From: Thermoplasmata archaeon
GTDB taxonomy: Archaea; Thermoplasmatota; Thermoplasmata; Lutacidiplasmatales; UBA184
Assembly: GCA_021823085.1 (NCBI GenBank)
Contig: JAKAPG010000014.1
Location: forward strand, 630 to 17,613
Reading direction: 5' to 3'
Length of the DNA: 16,984 nt
The notes under the pieces are model-generated. The model had not been told where the DNA came from, did no database searches, and saw only the letters and a program-made list of their open reading frames with translations. The position numbers and the translations under genes are program-made. Below are positions 7,180 to 14,469 of this stretch, one piece after another (the first letter of the stretch is position 1; each line of letters starts with the position of its first letter).

Positions 7180-8067
7180 TCAGTCCGCGGCGAGCCGCCG
7201 CTCCCCCGAGTAGACGTTGAAACGATCCCCGCGCAGGAAGCCGATCAGGGTGAGGCCGTACTCGCGCGCGAGATCGATGGCGAGGTGGCTCGGAGCTCCC
7301 ACGGCCGCGAGGACGGGAAACCCCGCGACCAACGCCTTCTGCACGAGCTCGAAGCTCGCCCGGCCGCTGACGATCGCGATCGACGAGGAAGCGGGGATAC
7401 CCCCGTCCAGCGCGAGGCGCCCGACGACCTTGTCGAAGGCGTTGTGCCGTCCCACATCCTCCCGGACCAGGCGCACGCTCCCGTGCCCGTCGGCGACGCC
7501 CGTCGCGTGGAGCCCCCCGGTTCGGGCGAAGACCGACTGCTCGGCCCGTAACCGGTCGGCGAGTCCCTCGAAGATCTTCGGTCGAAGCGTGGGTCCCGGA
7601 GCCGGCGTTCGAAGACCTTGGAGCCGCACGCGATCGATCGAGGCCCGACCGCAGATCCCGCAGCTCGATGCCACGTAGAGGTTCCGGCGCACGGCTTCGA
7701 GGTTGAGAGGCTCGGGGCGCACGAGGTCGACGTTCACGACGTTGAACAGCTGCTCCTCCTCGGGGAGCGTACAGTAGCGTAGACCCTTGATCTCGGCAGG
7801 ATCTCGTGCGATCCCCTCGGTCAGCACGAATCCCGCGGCCAGCTCGAAGTCGTGACCCGGGGTACGCATGGTCACCGCGACCGGTTCGCTATCGCGGTCT
7901 CCGCCCGTCGCCACGCGGATCTCGAGCGGTTCCTCAGTGACCACCTCGTCCCACTCGCTCGGTCCGATCGACGTGCCACGTACACGCCGGACGGGGGTAC
8001 GGACCGTGCGGCCGGGCCGCTCTCGCCGGGGATCCCGCTCGGGAACCTCCTCGGATCCGGTGCTCAT
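7180..8067 (-). CDS. fdhD: Formate dehydrogenase accessory sulfurtransferase FdhD
   Basis: A 295-residue cytoplasmic protein. FdhD passes sulfur from a cysteine desulfurase to the molybdenum cofactor, a step needed for active formate dehydrogenase. Family features are plain: VTEEPLEIRV, TPGHDFELAAGFVLTEGI (residues 69-86), SSCGICGR with the sulfur-transfer CxxC at Cys136/Cys139, TGGLHATG, REDVGRHNAFDKVVG, SGRASFELVQKA, and GAPSHLAIDLAREYGLTLIGF close to the end. The N-terminal 30 residues are Arg-rich and not conserved. The ATG at 8067 lies 19 bases after the DUF1641 stop. It is the last gene of the minus-strand formate/molybdenum operon, and its presence is the best support that the FdhA-like enzyme needs a sulfurated cofactor. 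Confidence 0.95.
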   Translation of the reverse strand: MSTGSEEVPERDPRRERPGRTVRTPVRRVRGTSIGPSEWDEVVTEEPLEIRVATGGDRDSEPVAVTMRTPGHDFELAAGFVLTEGIARDPAEIKGLRYCTLPEEEQLFNVVNVDLVRPEPLNLEAVRRNLYVASSCGICGRASIDRVRLQGLRTPAPGPTLRPKIFEGLADRLRAEQSVFARTGGLHATGVADGHGSVRLVREDVGRHNAFDKVVGRLALDGGIPASSSIAIVSGRASFELVQKALVAGFPVLAAVGAPSHLAIDLAREYGLTLIGFLRGDRFNVYSGERRLAAD

Positions 8068-8086
8068 CGTGCCGGGGCCCGCCCCC

Positions 8087-8551
8087 TCAGGTCCGACGGC
8101 GCAGGCGTCCGACCTGAGCGAGCGTCTCGAGCACGGTGCGCATGCCTTCGCTGACGTCCGGGTCCCGGAGCCGTCGTCGCAGCTCGAGAAGCGTCATCGG
8201 GCGCGCCGCCTCTCTCGGGGGCGCCCCGGGCACGGGACTCGAGGCGGACCTTCCCACGATTGAACCGAGGTCGATCGCCGACACCACCTCGTAGATCGCA
8301 CGCAGGTTCTGGGCAAGACGGAGGTGTTCGCTCTCCGTGAGGAACCGGCGGATGGACTCCTGCACGGCCGGTCCCCCCTCGACCGAGGACCGGGCGGCGT
8401 CCAGCAGGCCCCGCTCGTTGAGCGCGCGCAACAGGTCGAGGGTACGCTCCACTGCCTCGCGCTGCCCGGGGGTCTCCCAGAGCTCCTGCCACGCGCGCCA
8501 GAGCTCCTCGTCGTCGTTCGAGCGAACGATGGTCGTGATCGGTTCCGCCAA
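8087..8551 (-). CDS. DUF1641 family protein, formate dehydrogenase-associated
   Basis: A 154-residue helical protein with no catalytic motif. The C-terminal segment LLELRRRLRDPDVSEGMRTVLETLAQVG resembles the DUF1641 signature (LRDPDV plus a terminal helix). DUF1641 genes are known beside FdhA-type genes, for example Bacillus yrhD next to yrhE, and this one sits between fdhA and fdhD. The likely start is a TTG at 8551, three bases after the fdhA stop; no nearby ATG or GTG exists in frame. That arrangement implies translation coupled to fdhA. A structural or small-subunit role in the complex is plausible but inferred. The middle, about residues 95-115, is a Pro/Ala-rich linker. Confidence 0.82.
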   Translation of the reverse strand: MAEPITTIVRSNDDEELWRAWQELWETPGQREAVERTLDLLRALNERGLLDAARSSVEGGPAVQESIRRFLTESEHLRLAQNLRAIYEVVSAIDLGSIVGRSASSPVPGAPPREAARPMTLLELRRRLRDPDVSEGMRTVLETLAQVGRLRRRT

Positions 8552-8554
8552 GGC

Positions 8555-11503
8555 TCAGCGCTCCACGATCGGTTGAAAGTCCGATCGCTTCCACTTCTCC
8601 TCGATACGGATCCCGACCTGGGGAGGCGCTGCGACCGCCCGTCGGAAGTTCGCGCGGGGCACCGGCGGCTCCGGCTCACCTCCGGGCGACCGGACCCGCT
8701 CGATCCGCGCGGGGATCTCTTTGTACGCCGGTGTGGCGGCGACCGAATCCCGTGCGGCGCCCGTGAGGAGGTTGACTGCGTCCGAAGTGCGCCCGTGCAG
8801 CGGCAAGAAGACCGTGCGTCCTTGGACCCGGTCCGTCACCCACGCCTTGGCGACGACCGCTCCCGAACGGGAGACGAGCCGGACGGTGTCGCCGCTCGCG
8901 ATACCCTTCTCCTTCGCGAGGGCAGGCGAGACCTCGATGAACATCTCCGGAACCAGGCCCACCAGTCCCGCGCTCTCCCCGGTGAGGCTGCGCCAGTGGA
9001 AATGCTCCAGCAGTCGCCCGTTGTCTACCATCACGTCGAACTCCCGGTCCGGGGCCAGCGGAGGAACGAACTGGGTCGGGTAGAGGACCGCCTTGCCGTC
9101 GGGGAACGCGAAGCGGTCGGCGTAGAGATAGGGGGAGTCCGTTCCGTCCTCGGCGACCGGCCAGCGCAGGCTACGGTAGCCTTCGAGTCGATCGTAGCGG
9201 ACGCCCGCGAAGATGGGGACGAGCGCCCGGATCTCGTCCATGACTTCGGACGAGGATCGGTACGACCAGCGAGCGCCGAGCGCGTTCGCGATGTCGATGA
9301 CCGTGTCGAAGTCGGTTCGAGTCCCATCGAGCGGCGGCATCGCTCGATAGAGCCGCTGGATCCGCCGCTCGGTGTTGACGAAGGTTCCCTCCTTCTCCAG
9401 CGAGAGGGCGGCCGGAAGGACGACGTCCGCGAACTGGGCGGTCCGGGTGAAGAACGGCTCGATCACGGCGAGGAAGTCGAGGCGACGGAAGGCTTCGCCG
9501 GTGCGCGTCATGTCCGAGTCCGCGAGAAGCTTGTCCTCCCCGACGATGAGCATCCCATGGATCTTCCCGGACAGGATCGCGTCGACCGACGCGACGCTGG
9601 TCAGGCCGGGCTTCGGCGGAAGGGGCCCCCCCCATGTCGCCTCGAACTTCTCGCGGACCCCCGGGGCTTCGAGCTTCTGGTAGCCCGGGAAGTAGTTCGG
9701 CAGCGCGCCGAAGTCGCTCGCCCCTTGCACGTTGGCGTGACCCCGCAGCGGGTAGCCACCGGTGCCCGGGCGGCCGTAGTTGCCGGTCAGGAGGAGAAGG
9801 TTCGAGATCGCCGTCGAGGTCTCGCTGCCGTCCTGGTGCTGGGTGACGCCCATCGCCCAGGGGACCGCGACGCTTCGCGCCTCGTGGATCATGCTCGCGA
9901 GCCGGATGATCCGGCTGCGGTCGATCCCGGTCTCGTGCTCGGCGTACTCGAGCGTGTAGGGTCCCAGGCTCGCCCGGAACGCGTCGAGGCCATTCACGCG
10001 CTCTGCGAGGAACGCCGTTGCCTCCCAGCCCCGATCGAGGATGTAGCGCGAGACCGCGTTGAGCAGCACGAGGTCGGTCCCGCTCCGGGGGGAAAGCCAC
10101 AAGTCGGCGCGCCGGGCCATTTCGTGCTTGCGCGGATCGAGCACGACGAGCTTGTGGCCATCGAGCTTGTGGGCGCGCTTGATCCGCGAGGCGATCACCG
10201 GGTGGGCTTCCGCGGTGTTCGAGCCGATGATCACAACGAGCTCGGCGCGGGCGAGGTCCTCGATGGAACCGGCGTCGCCGCCGTAGCCCACGGTCCTCCA
10301 CAGACCGACGGTGGCTGGGGATTGGCAGTAGCGCGAACAGTTATCGACGTTGTTCGTACCGAGGACGGCGCGTGCGAGCTTCTGGGTAAGATACACCTCC
10401 TCGTTGGTGTCGGTGCATGAGGCGATCACGTAAAGCGAATCCGGACCGTGGGTGGTCCGGATCTCGCCAAGGCGCCTCGCGATCAGCGCAATCGCCTCCT
10501 CCCAGGAGGCGGTGCGGAACTTCGATCCGTCCCGGATCAGCGGCCGGGTCAGTCGCTCCGGGCTGTTGATGTGCCCCCATCCGAACTTTCCCTTCACGCA
10601 GGTGGCGAGGCCGTTCGCCGGCGACTCGGGGCGAGGCTTCACCTTGATCACCGAGCGCTGTCGGGTCCAAACATCGAACGAGCATCCCACCCCGCAGAAC
10701 GTGCAAACGGTTTTCGTGCGCCGGATCACGTCCTTGCGCATCGCCGCCTCGGCGTCGCTCAGGGAGAGGAGCGGCTGGAAGCTACCGTCGATGGCCGACG
10801 TGGCATCGACCATGACGCGCTTTGTCGCCTCGGGCAAACCGGTCAGGAGACCTCCTCGTCCGACGAAGGTCTTCTCCAAGAGCGCGTCTACCGGGCATGC
10901 CGTCACGCACGCGCCGCATCCTACGCACGTCGAGTCGCGGACCGGAGCGTTGGAATCCCACACGACGCGCGGGGGGGTCAGGCCCCAGTCGATGTGCAGC
11001 ACCTCGTTGACGACGAGGTCCTGGCATGCCTCCACGCACCGACCGCATAGGATGCACTGGCTCGGATCGTATCGGTAGAAGGGACTCGAATCGTCGATCG
11101 GGTACGGTTTGGGCCGGAACTCCTGTCGATCCAGCCGGAGCGTGCGGGCGGCGTCGTGCAGGGCGCAGTCTCCGTTGTTGTTGTCGCAGATCGTACAGCG
11201 GAAGTGGTGATTGCGCGCGAGGCGCTCGAGTCCCTGCTTTCGGCGCGAGAGCGCCCTTTCCGAGCGCGCGGAGACGCGCAGTCCGTCCCTCACCCGGGTC
11301 TCGCAAGCCCGGACGACGCGACCGCCGATCTCGACGAGGCACGTGTCGCAGCTTTTGAGCGGCCCGAGCCCCGGATTGTAGCAGACGTGGGGCAGGTCCG
11401 AGCCGGCACGGGTGAGGACGTCGATCACGAGCTCGTCGGCCACGGCGTCGTGGGGCTCGTCATCTACGAAGATGCGAATGCTCGGAGCTTCGACCGCGGC
11501 CAT
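8555..11503 (-). CDS. fdhA: Formate dehydrogenase-type molybdopterin oxidoreductase, catalytic subunit with NuoG-like N-terminus
   Basis: A 982-residue enzyme of the FdhA/YrhE type, expected to oxidise formate to CO2 or the reverse. Cofactor ligands in order: a [2Fe-2S] set Cys41, 52, 55, 67; a NuoG-like His99-Cys103-Cys106-Cys113; two [4Fe-4S] sets Cys150/153/156/160 and Cys193/196/199/203; the molybdopterin-domain [4Fe-4S] Cys267/270/274/302. The Mo/W ligand is Cys393 in NCSRYCQSPATVG, so this is not a selenoprotein. The catalytic Arg equivalent is Arg587 in YPLRGHANVQGA. After Cys393 comes Gln394, where classical formate dehydrogenases carry His. The C-terminal MopB domain begins near FDVMVDNGRLLEHFHWR. 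No signal peptide is seen, so it is cytoplasmic. It lies between mobA (98-base gap) and DUF1641. No diaphorase or hydrogenase subunit is encoded nearby, so the acceptor is unknown. Confidence 0.93.
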   Translation of the reverse strand: MAAVEAPSIRIFVDDEPHDAVADELVIDVLTRAGSDLPHVCYNPGLGPLKSCDTCLVEIGGRVVRACETRVRDGLRVSARSERALSRRKQGLERLARNHHFRCTICDNNNGDCALHDAARTLRLDRQEFRPKPYPIDDSSPFYRYDPSQCILCGRCVEACQDLVVNEVLHIDWGLTPPRVVWDSNAPVRDSTCVGCGACVTACPVDALLEKTFVGRGGLLTGLPEATKRVMVDATSAIDGSFQPLLSLSDAEAAMRKDVIRRTKTVCTFCGVGCSFDVWTRQRSVIKVKPRPESPANGLATCVKGKFGWGHINSPERLTRPLIRDGSKFRTASWEEAIALIARRLGEIRTTHGPDSLYVIASCTDTNEEVYLTQKLARAVLGTNNVDNCSRYCQSPATVGLWRTVGYGGDAGSIEDLARAELVVIIGSNTAEAHPVIASRIKRAHKLDGHKLVVLDPRKHEMARRADLWLSPRSGTDLVLLNAVSRYILDRGWEATAFLAERVNGLDAFRASLGPYTLEYAEHETGIDRSRIIRLASMIHEARSVAVPWAMGVTQHQDGSETSTAISNLLLLTGNYGRPGTGGYPLRGHANVQGASDFGALPNYFPGYQKLEAPGVREKFEATWGGPLPPKPGLTSVASVDAILSGKIHGMLIVGEDKLLADSDMTRTGEAFRRLDFLAVIEPFFTRTAQFADVVLPAALSLEKEGTFVNTERRIQRLYRAMPPLDGTRTDFDTVIDIANALGARWSYRSSSEVMDEIRALVPIFAGVRYDRLEGYRSLRWPVAEDGTDSPYLYADRFAFPDGKAVLYPTQFVPPLAPDREFDVMVDNGRLLEHFHWRSLTGESAGLVGLVPEMFIEVSPALAKEKGIASGDTVRLVSRSGAVVAKAWVTDRVQGRTVFLPLHGRTSDAVNLLTGAARDSVAATPAYKEIPARIERVRSPGGEPEPPVPRANFRRAVAAPPQVGIRIEEKWKRSDFQPIVER

Positions 11504-11601
11504 CGGCTGTCTTGGCTCCCGGCCGCACCGCGTCGCGCCATATCACGGCGTCGAGCGGATCCGGACGAAGCTCCCGGCGGAGTCCGGAGCGTCGGAGAGC
11601 G

Positions 11602-12186
11602 CTACCGCATCCGCCCGGAGCGGACTCGTTCGAGGTCGTCGGCGGTATCGACGTCCGTGAAGGTCGAGGGATCGAACTCCTCTGCGGGTACGGAGCGAGC
11701 CTGTCCCCTCATCTCCAGATCTCGGACCAGGTCCCGGAGCGATCGCTGCGCCTCCCAGTACCGCACGACCGCATCGACCGGCGGATCGTAGATCGCATGC
11801 AGGACCTCGAGCGTTCCGTCCGACCACTTCGGCACTACGCTGATCCCGGGGGCGGCGACGGCGATGAGTCGGCGTATGGCGTCGGGCCGGACCATCGGCA
11901 TATCGGCACCGACGACGAAGAACGGTCCCGTCCCCCGAGAGTGAAGGATGGCCCGTACTCCGCCGAGAGGACCGCGATCGAAGGGGTCGTGCAGCACGGG
12001 AACAGTGGACCCGGGAAGTGGATCGGTCGAAACGATCGTGGCGCTCAGTCCCGCGGCTGCGACCGAGTCGACGACCCGATCGACGAGCCTCCGCCCTCCC
12101 CAAAGCCGATCGAACTTTCCGGCGAACCTCGTGGCGTGCCCCCTCAGCACGAACCCCTCCTCTACCCGGGCCCCCGGCTCGTTCAT
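11602..12186 (-). CDS. mobA: Molybdenum cofactor guanylyltransferase MobA, divergent
   Basis: A 194-residue nucleotidyltransferase expected to attach GMP to molybdopterin, giving the guanine dinucleotide cofactor that formate dehydrogenases use. The ATG at 12186 overlaps the mobB stop (ATGA, 12183-12186) and fixes the start. Seen: an N-terminal nucleotide loop GFVLRGHATRFAGKFDRLWGG (residues 11-31, quoted in parts GFVLRGHATRF and AGKFDRL), DRGPLGGVRAIL (70-81), and VVGADMPMVRPDAI (91-104) with the metal-binding Asp95. The first loop normally reads LAGG-x-S-x-R-M/F-G; here the paired glycines are replaced by RGH, a real departure. ADMP replaces the common CDMP. Placement next to mobB and fdhA supports the call. 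An MobA-like cytidylyltransferase is a less likely alternative. Confidence 0.85.
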   Translation of the reverse strand: MNEPGARVEEGFVLRGHATRFAGKFDRLWGGRRLVDRVVDSVAAAGLSATIVSTDPLPGSTVPVLHDPFDRGPLGGVRAILHSRGTGPFFVVGADMPMVRPDAIRRLIAVAAPGISVVPKWSDGTLEVLHAIYDPPVDAVVRYWEAQRSLRDLVRDLEMRGQARSVPAEEFDPSTFTDVDTADDLERVRSGRMR

Positions 12187-12581
12187 CGCCGTCGAGCGCG
12201 AGGCACCCCGCGCGCCAGTCGTTCGTCCACGTATCCTGCGATCTCCCGGCTGAGACGGGTCGCGTCGCGCGGGGTGCGCGCCTCGAACCGTCGGCCGAGC
12301 CGACGACCGTGATACCCCTCCACGAGGATCACGTCCACCGGAAGCGCGCGCGCGAAACGAAGCGCATCGACGGGCAAGAAGGCGACAGTCCGAGACGCGG
12401 CGAAGATCACCGCGTCGGCACCGCTGCGCACGAAGCGGTCGGTATCCTTCCCGCGAAGGTCGAGCGAGTGATGCGAGTGCTTCACCACCGCGATCTTCCG
12501 GCCTCGGCGGTGCAGCTCGCGTACCGCTCGCGTTAGGGTAAGCGTTTTTCCCGACCCCTGCCTGCCCACGACCTGGATCAT
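12183..12581 (-). CDS. mobB: Molybdopterin-guanine dinucleotide biosynthesis adaptor MobB
   Basis: A 132-residue P-loop GTP-binding protein that assists MobA in making the dinucleotide cofactor. The ATG at 12581 begins MIQVVGRQGSGKTLTLTRAV, with Walker A at residues 6-13. Other family marks are IAVVKHSHHSLDLRGKDTDRF (30-50, here split as IAVVKHSHH and GKDTDRF), SGADAVIFAAS, and the Walker B-like DVILVEGYHG (83-92). The C-terminus is Arg-rich. The frame is open upstream of 12581 but lacks any MobB homology there, so the ATG is chosen. The gene is first in the minus-strand operon, overlaps mobA by four bases, and diverges from moeA with only 39 bases between starts, so both promoters must be packed in or overlap neighbouring coding sequence. 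Confidence 0.92.
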   Translation of the reverse strand: MIQVVGRQGSGKTLTLTRAVRELHRRGRKIAVVKHSHHSLDLRGKDTDRFVRSGADAVIFAASRTVAFLPVDALRFARALPVDVILVEGYHGRRLGRRFEARTPRDATRLSREIAGYVDERLARGVPRARRR

Positions 12582-12620
12582 GATCGGCAAGGTATCGCGC
12601 TCCCGCAGCTCTCCGAGAGC

Positions 12621-13799
12621 TTGAGCGCCCGAACCTCTGCCGAGGCATATTCTCTGCTCCCGCTCGCGGAAGCCCGCGCTCGCCTCGACGCGCTTCGGAT
12701 CCCGACGGTTCCGATTGAGACGGTCTGCGTCCTGTCCGCGATGGGTCGGCGTGCGGCGACCGACGTCCGGACCCAGCGACCGCTCCCCCGAACGCCCACC
12801 TCGGCGATGGACGGGTACGCGGTTGCGCTCGCGCCGGGATCGCGATCGCTTGTCTTCCGCCTCGTCCGCGGGGGAATGCGTCGGGGCCTGAGACCCGGCG
12901 ACGCGACCGCGATCGTCACCGGTGCGAAGCTGCCTCGAGGAGCCAACTCGGTCGTCCGGCGAGAGATCGGACTCGTCAATCACGGAGCTCTGGTGATCCG
13001 CACCCCTCTCCGCAGGGGCGCGGACGTCCACGAGCCGGGAGAGTCGATCCCGCGCGGGTTTCGACTGATACGGCGGGGTGCGCCGATCGACGGCTACGCG
13101 ATCAGTGCGCTCCTCGCTTCGGGGATCACGCGGATTCCCGTGCAGCATCTGCGCGTCAGCGTCCACGCCACCGGTTCGGAACTACGCGCTCCCGGCGAGC
13201 CCGGTCGCCGACCCCTCGATGCCATCGGCCCTGCGCTGACCGCCTTGTTGAACCGGTGGGCGGATGCGCGGTACGCCGGCGTGCTCGCGGACGACCCCGG
13301 GGCCATCGCACAGAGACTTCGCGACGCCGCGCGCAGGAACCAGCTGCTCGTGACGATTGGGGGAAGCTCCGTCGGTCCGCGGGACTTCACGAAGCACGCT
13401 GTGGGCCGGGTGGGTCGGATGGTCGTCGGCGGTACGCGAGTGAACGTCCTCAAGCGCGCGGGAGTGGGTCTCGTCGCGGGGACGCCCGTTCTGGTCCTTC
13501 CCGGGCAGATCGAAAGCGCGATGGTGGCCTTCCACGAGTACGGGCTCGCCCTGCTGGAACGCATGCTGGGCTCGCCGCTGAAGGAGTTCGCGGAGCTCCC
13601 GCTGGCCCGTCGCGTCCGGGTGCGGCACCCGATGGACTCCACATATCTCTTCGAAGAGCGACACGGAAGGGCCGAGCCGCTCGACTGGGGCATTTCCCGA
13701 TACGATGCGCTGGTACGCGCCACAGGGTTCGCCTACCTGGCCCACGGCCGCTCGTATCCGACCGGGGCTACGATCCGGTTGCAGCGATTCGTCCGCTGA
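12621..13799 (+). CDS. moeA: Molybdopterin molybdenumtransferase MoeA
   Basis: A 392-residue enzyme that inserts molybdate (or tungstate in some archaea) into adenylylated molybdopterin. Domain marks: LPLAEARARLDAL near the start, TSAMDGYAV at 60-68 with the conserved Asp64, TGAKLPRGANSVVRREI (100-116), RRGADVHEPGESIPRG (131-146), HATGSELRAPGE (182-193, Glu187), TIGGSSVGPRDFTK (245-258) and VLVLPGQIESAMVAFHEY (290-307). The C-terminal MoeA domain IV follows. The usual LPGNP is LPGQI here. The start is a TTG at 12621; no ATG or GTG gives a better N-terminus. It diverges from mobB, so cofactor insertion and dinucleotide formation flank one short promoter region. The gene ends eight bases from a convergent hypothetical gene. 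Confidence 0.92.
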   Translation: MSARTSAEAYSLLPLAEARARLDALRIPTVPIETVCVLSAMGRRAATDVRTQRPLPRTPTSAMDGYAVALAPGSRSLVFRLVRGGMRRGLRPGDATAIVTGAKLPRGANSVVRREIGLVNHGALVIRTPLRRGADVHEPGESIPRGFRLIRRGAPIDGYAISALLASGITRIPVQHLRVSVHATGSELRAPGEPGRRPLDAIGPALTALLNRWADARYAGVLADDPGAIAQRLRDAARRNQLLVTIGGSSVGPRDFTKHAVGRVGRMVVGGTRVNVLKRAGVGLVAGTPVLVLPGQIESAMVAFHEYGLALLERMLGSPLKEFAELPLARRVRVRHPMDSTYLFEERHGRAEPLDWGISRYDALVRATGFAYLAHGRSYPTGATIRLQRFVR

Positions 13800-13807
13800 C
13801 GACCGGA

Positions 13808-14368
13808 TCACGGGAACGAGCCGGGAGGCCCGATGCCGGAGGGTCCCCCGATGAAGTTCCAAAAGTCATCCTGCCAGAAGTCCACATCCTCCCGAACGTA
13901 GCGGAGCGGAACCACGCGCAGCCCTTCCCGCTCCGCCGCCTCGAGTCGGGAGCGGAGCTGATCGACGGTCTCGTTCGAGAGGTCCTTGAGGACCCGCTCC
14001 AGGTCCGACTTGAATCCGAGGTCGAGGACCCGCTGCGGATGACTTAGGACGATGCGATAGTGATGCTGCGACATCGAGGTTTGCACTCGGAGCACCTGCC
14101 AAGCGAGCGGCTCGTGGCGCTGCGCGGCGAGGCGGAACGCCGCGAGGTTGCCCAGCGACTGGGCGATGAAGTTTTCGTCGGCGAGCCCTGGAGTCAGATA
14201 GATGCCGACGTCGACCCCTCGCCGCATACGTGGACCGGATAGCTCGAGCCGGGATATATCATCGGTACGGCGGACCTGCACGGATCGAAGATCCGGGTGG
14301 GTGGGCAGAGCGGCTGTGAAATGGCGACGCAGGACCGTGATCCTGAGAGATCGAAACCAGGTGCTCAC
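13808..14368 (-). CDS. Hypothetical protein, unrecognised; 5' region hit by an insertion sequence
   Basis: A 186-residue soluble protein that I do not recognise. From the GTG at 14368 it reads STWFRSLRITVLRRHFTAAL, has a mixed alpha/beta middle (VDVGIYLTPGLADENFIAQS, SMSQHHYRIVLSHPQRVLD), a charged helical part (RSRLEAAEREGLRVVPLRYV) and a Gly/Pro-rich tail after DFWQDDFWNFIGGPSG. No membrane helix, signal peptide or cysteine cluster is seen. The gene converges on moeA with an eight-base gap. An IS1182-like element begins 16 bases upstream of the GTG. Removing the element and one CAGT copy leaves the frame open another 53 codons, so the current N-terminus may be a truncation. Function cannot be guessed. 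Confidence 0.65.
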   Translation of the reverse strand: MSTWFRSLRITVLRRHFTAALPTHPDLRSVQVRRTDDISRLELSGPRMRRGVDVGIYLTPGLADENFIAQSLGNLAAFRLAAQRHEPLAWQVLRVQTSMSQHHYRIVLSHPQRVLDLGFKSDLERVLKDLSNETVDQLRSRLEAAEREGLRVVPLRYVREDVDFWQDDFWNFIGGPSGIGPPGSFP

Positions 14369-14380
14369 TGAGGCGAAAGA

Positions 14381-14384
14381 CAGT
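14381..14384 (+). repeat. Target site duplication CAGT, left copy
   Basis: CAGT sits immediately outside the left inverted end of the insertion sequence and matches CAGT at 16238-16241. Outside the duplication lie CGAAAGA on the left and TCTTTCG on the right, which are exact reverse complements. Confidence 0.75.
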
Positions 14385-14400
14385 GAGACTGTGCGAAAAC
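14385..14400 (+). repeat. Left terminal inverted repeat of the insertion sequence
   Basis: Reads GAGACTGTGCGAAAAC inward. The right end read inward is GAGACTGTGTGGAAAC, so 14 of 16 bases agree, with differences at positions 10 and 12. Confidence 0.8.
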
Positions 14401-14469
14401 GTCGTCTCGTCGATGGGTGGAGGAGGGAGTCTCGGCCACCTTCCCGTTAGATCCTGATTGAGTGCTTGT

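Noticed and set aside
8324..10420. A 698-codon open frame on the plus strand, antisense to fdhA
   Set aside because: Its product is a low-complexity Arg/Asp/Glu/Val-rich string with no domain. It lies opposite a gene with complete cofactor ligands. Long antisense frames are expected in high-GC DNA.
10850..11420. Selenocysteine or CRISPR-like features around the cysteine-rich fdhA 5' region
   Set aside because: The metal ligand is encoded by a Cys codon with no in-frame TGA, and no spaced direct repeats are present.
12187..12648. N-terminal extension of the MobA frame
   Set aside because: It overlaps all of mobB in another frame and has shadow composition; the ATGA junction sets the MobA start at 12186.
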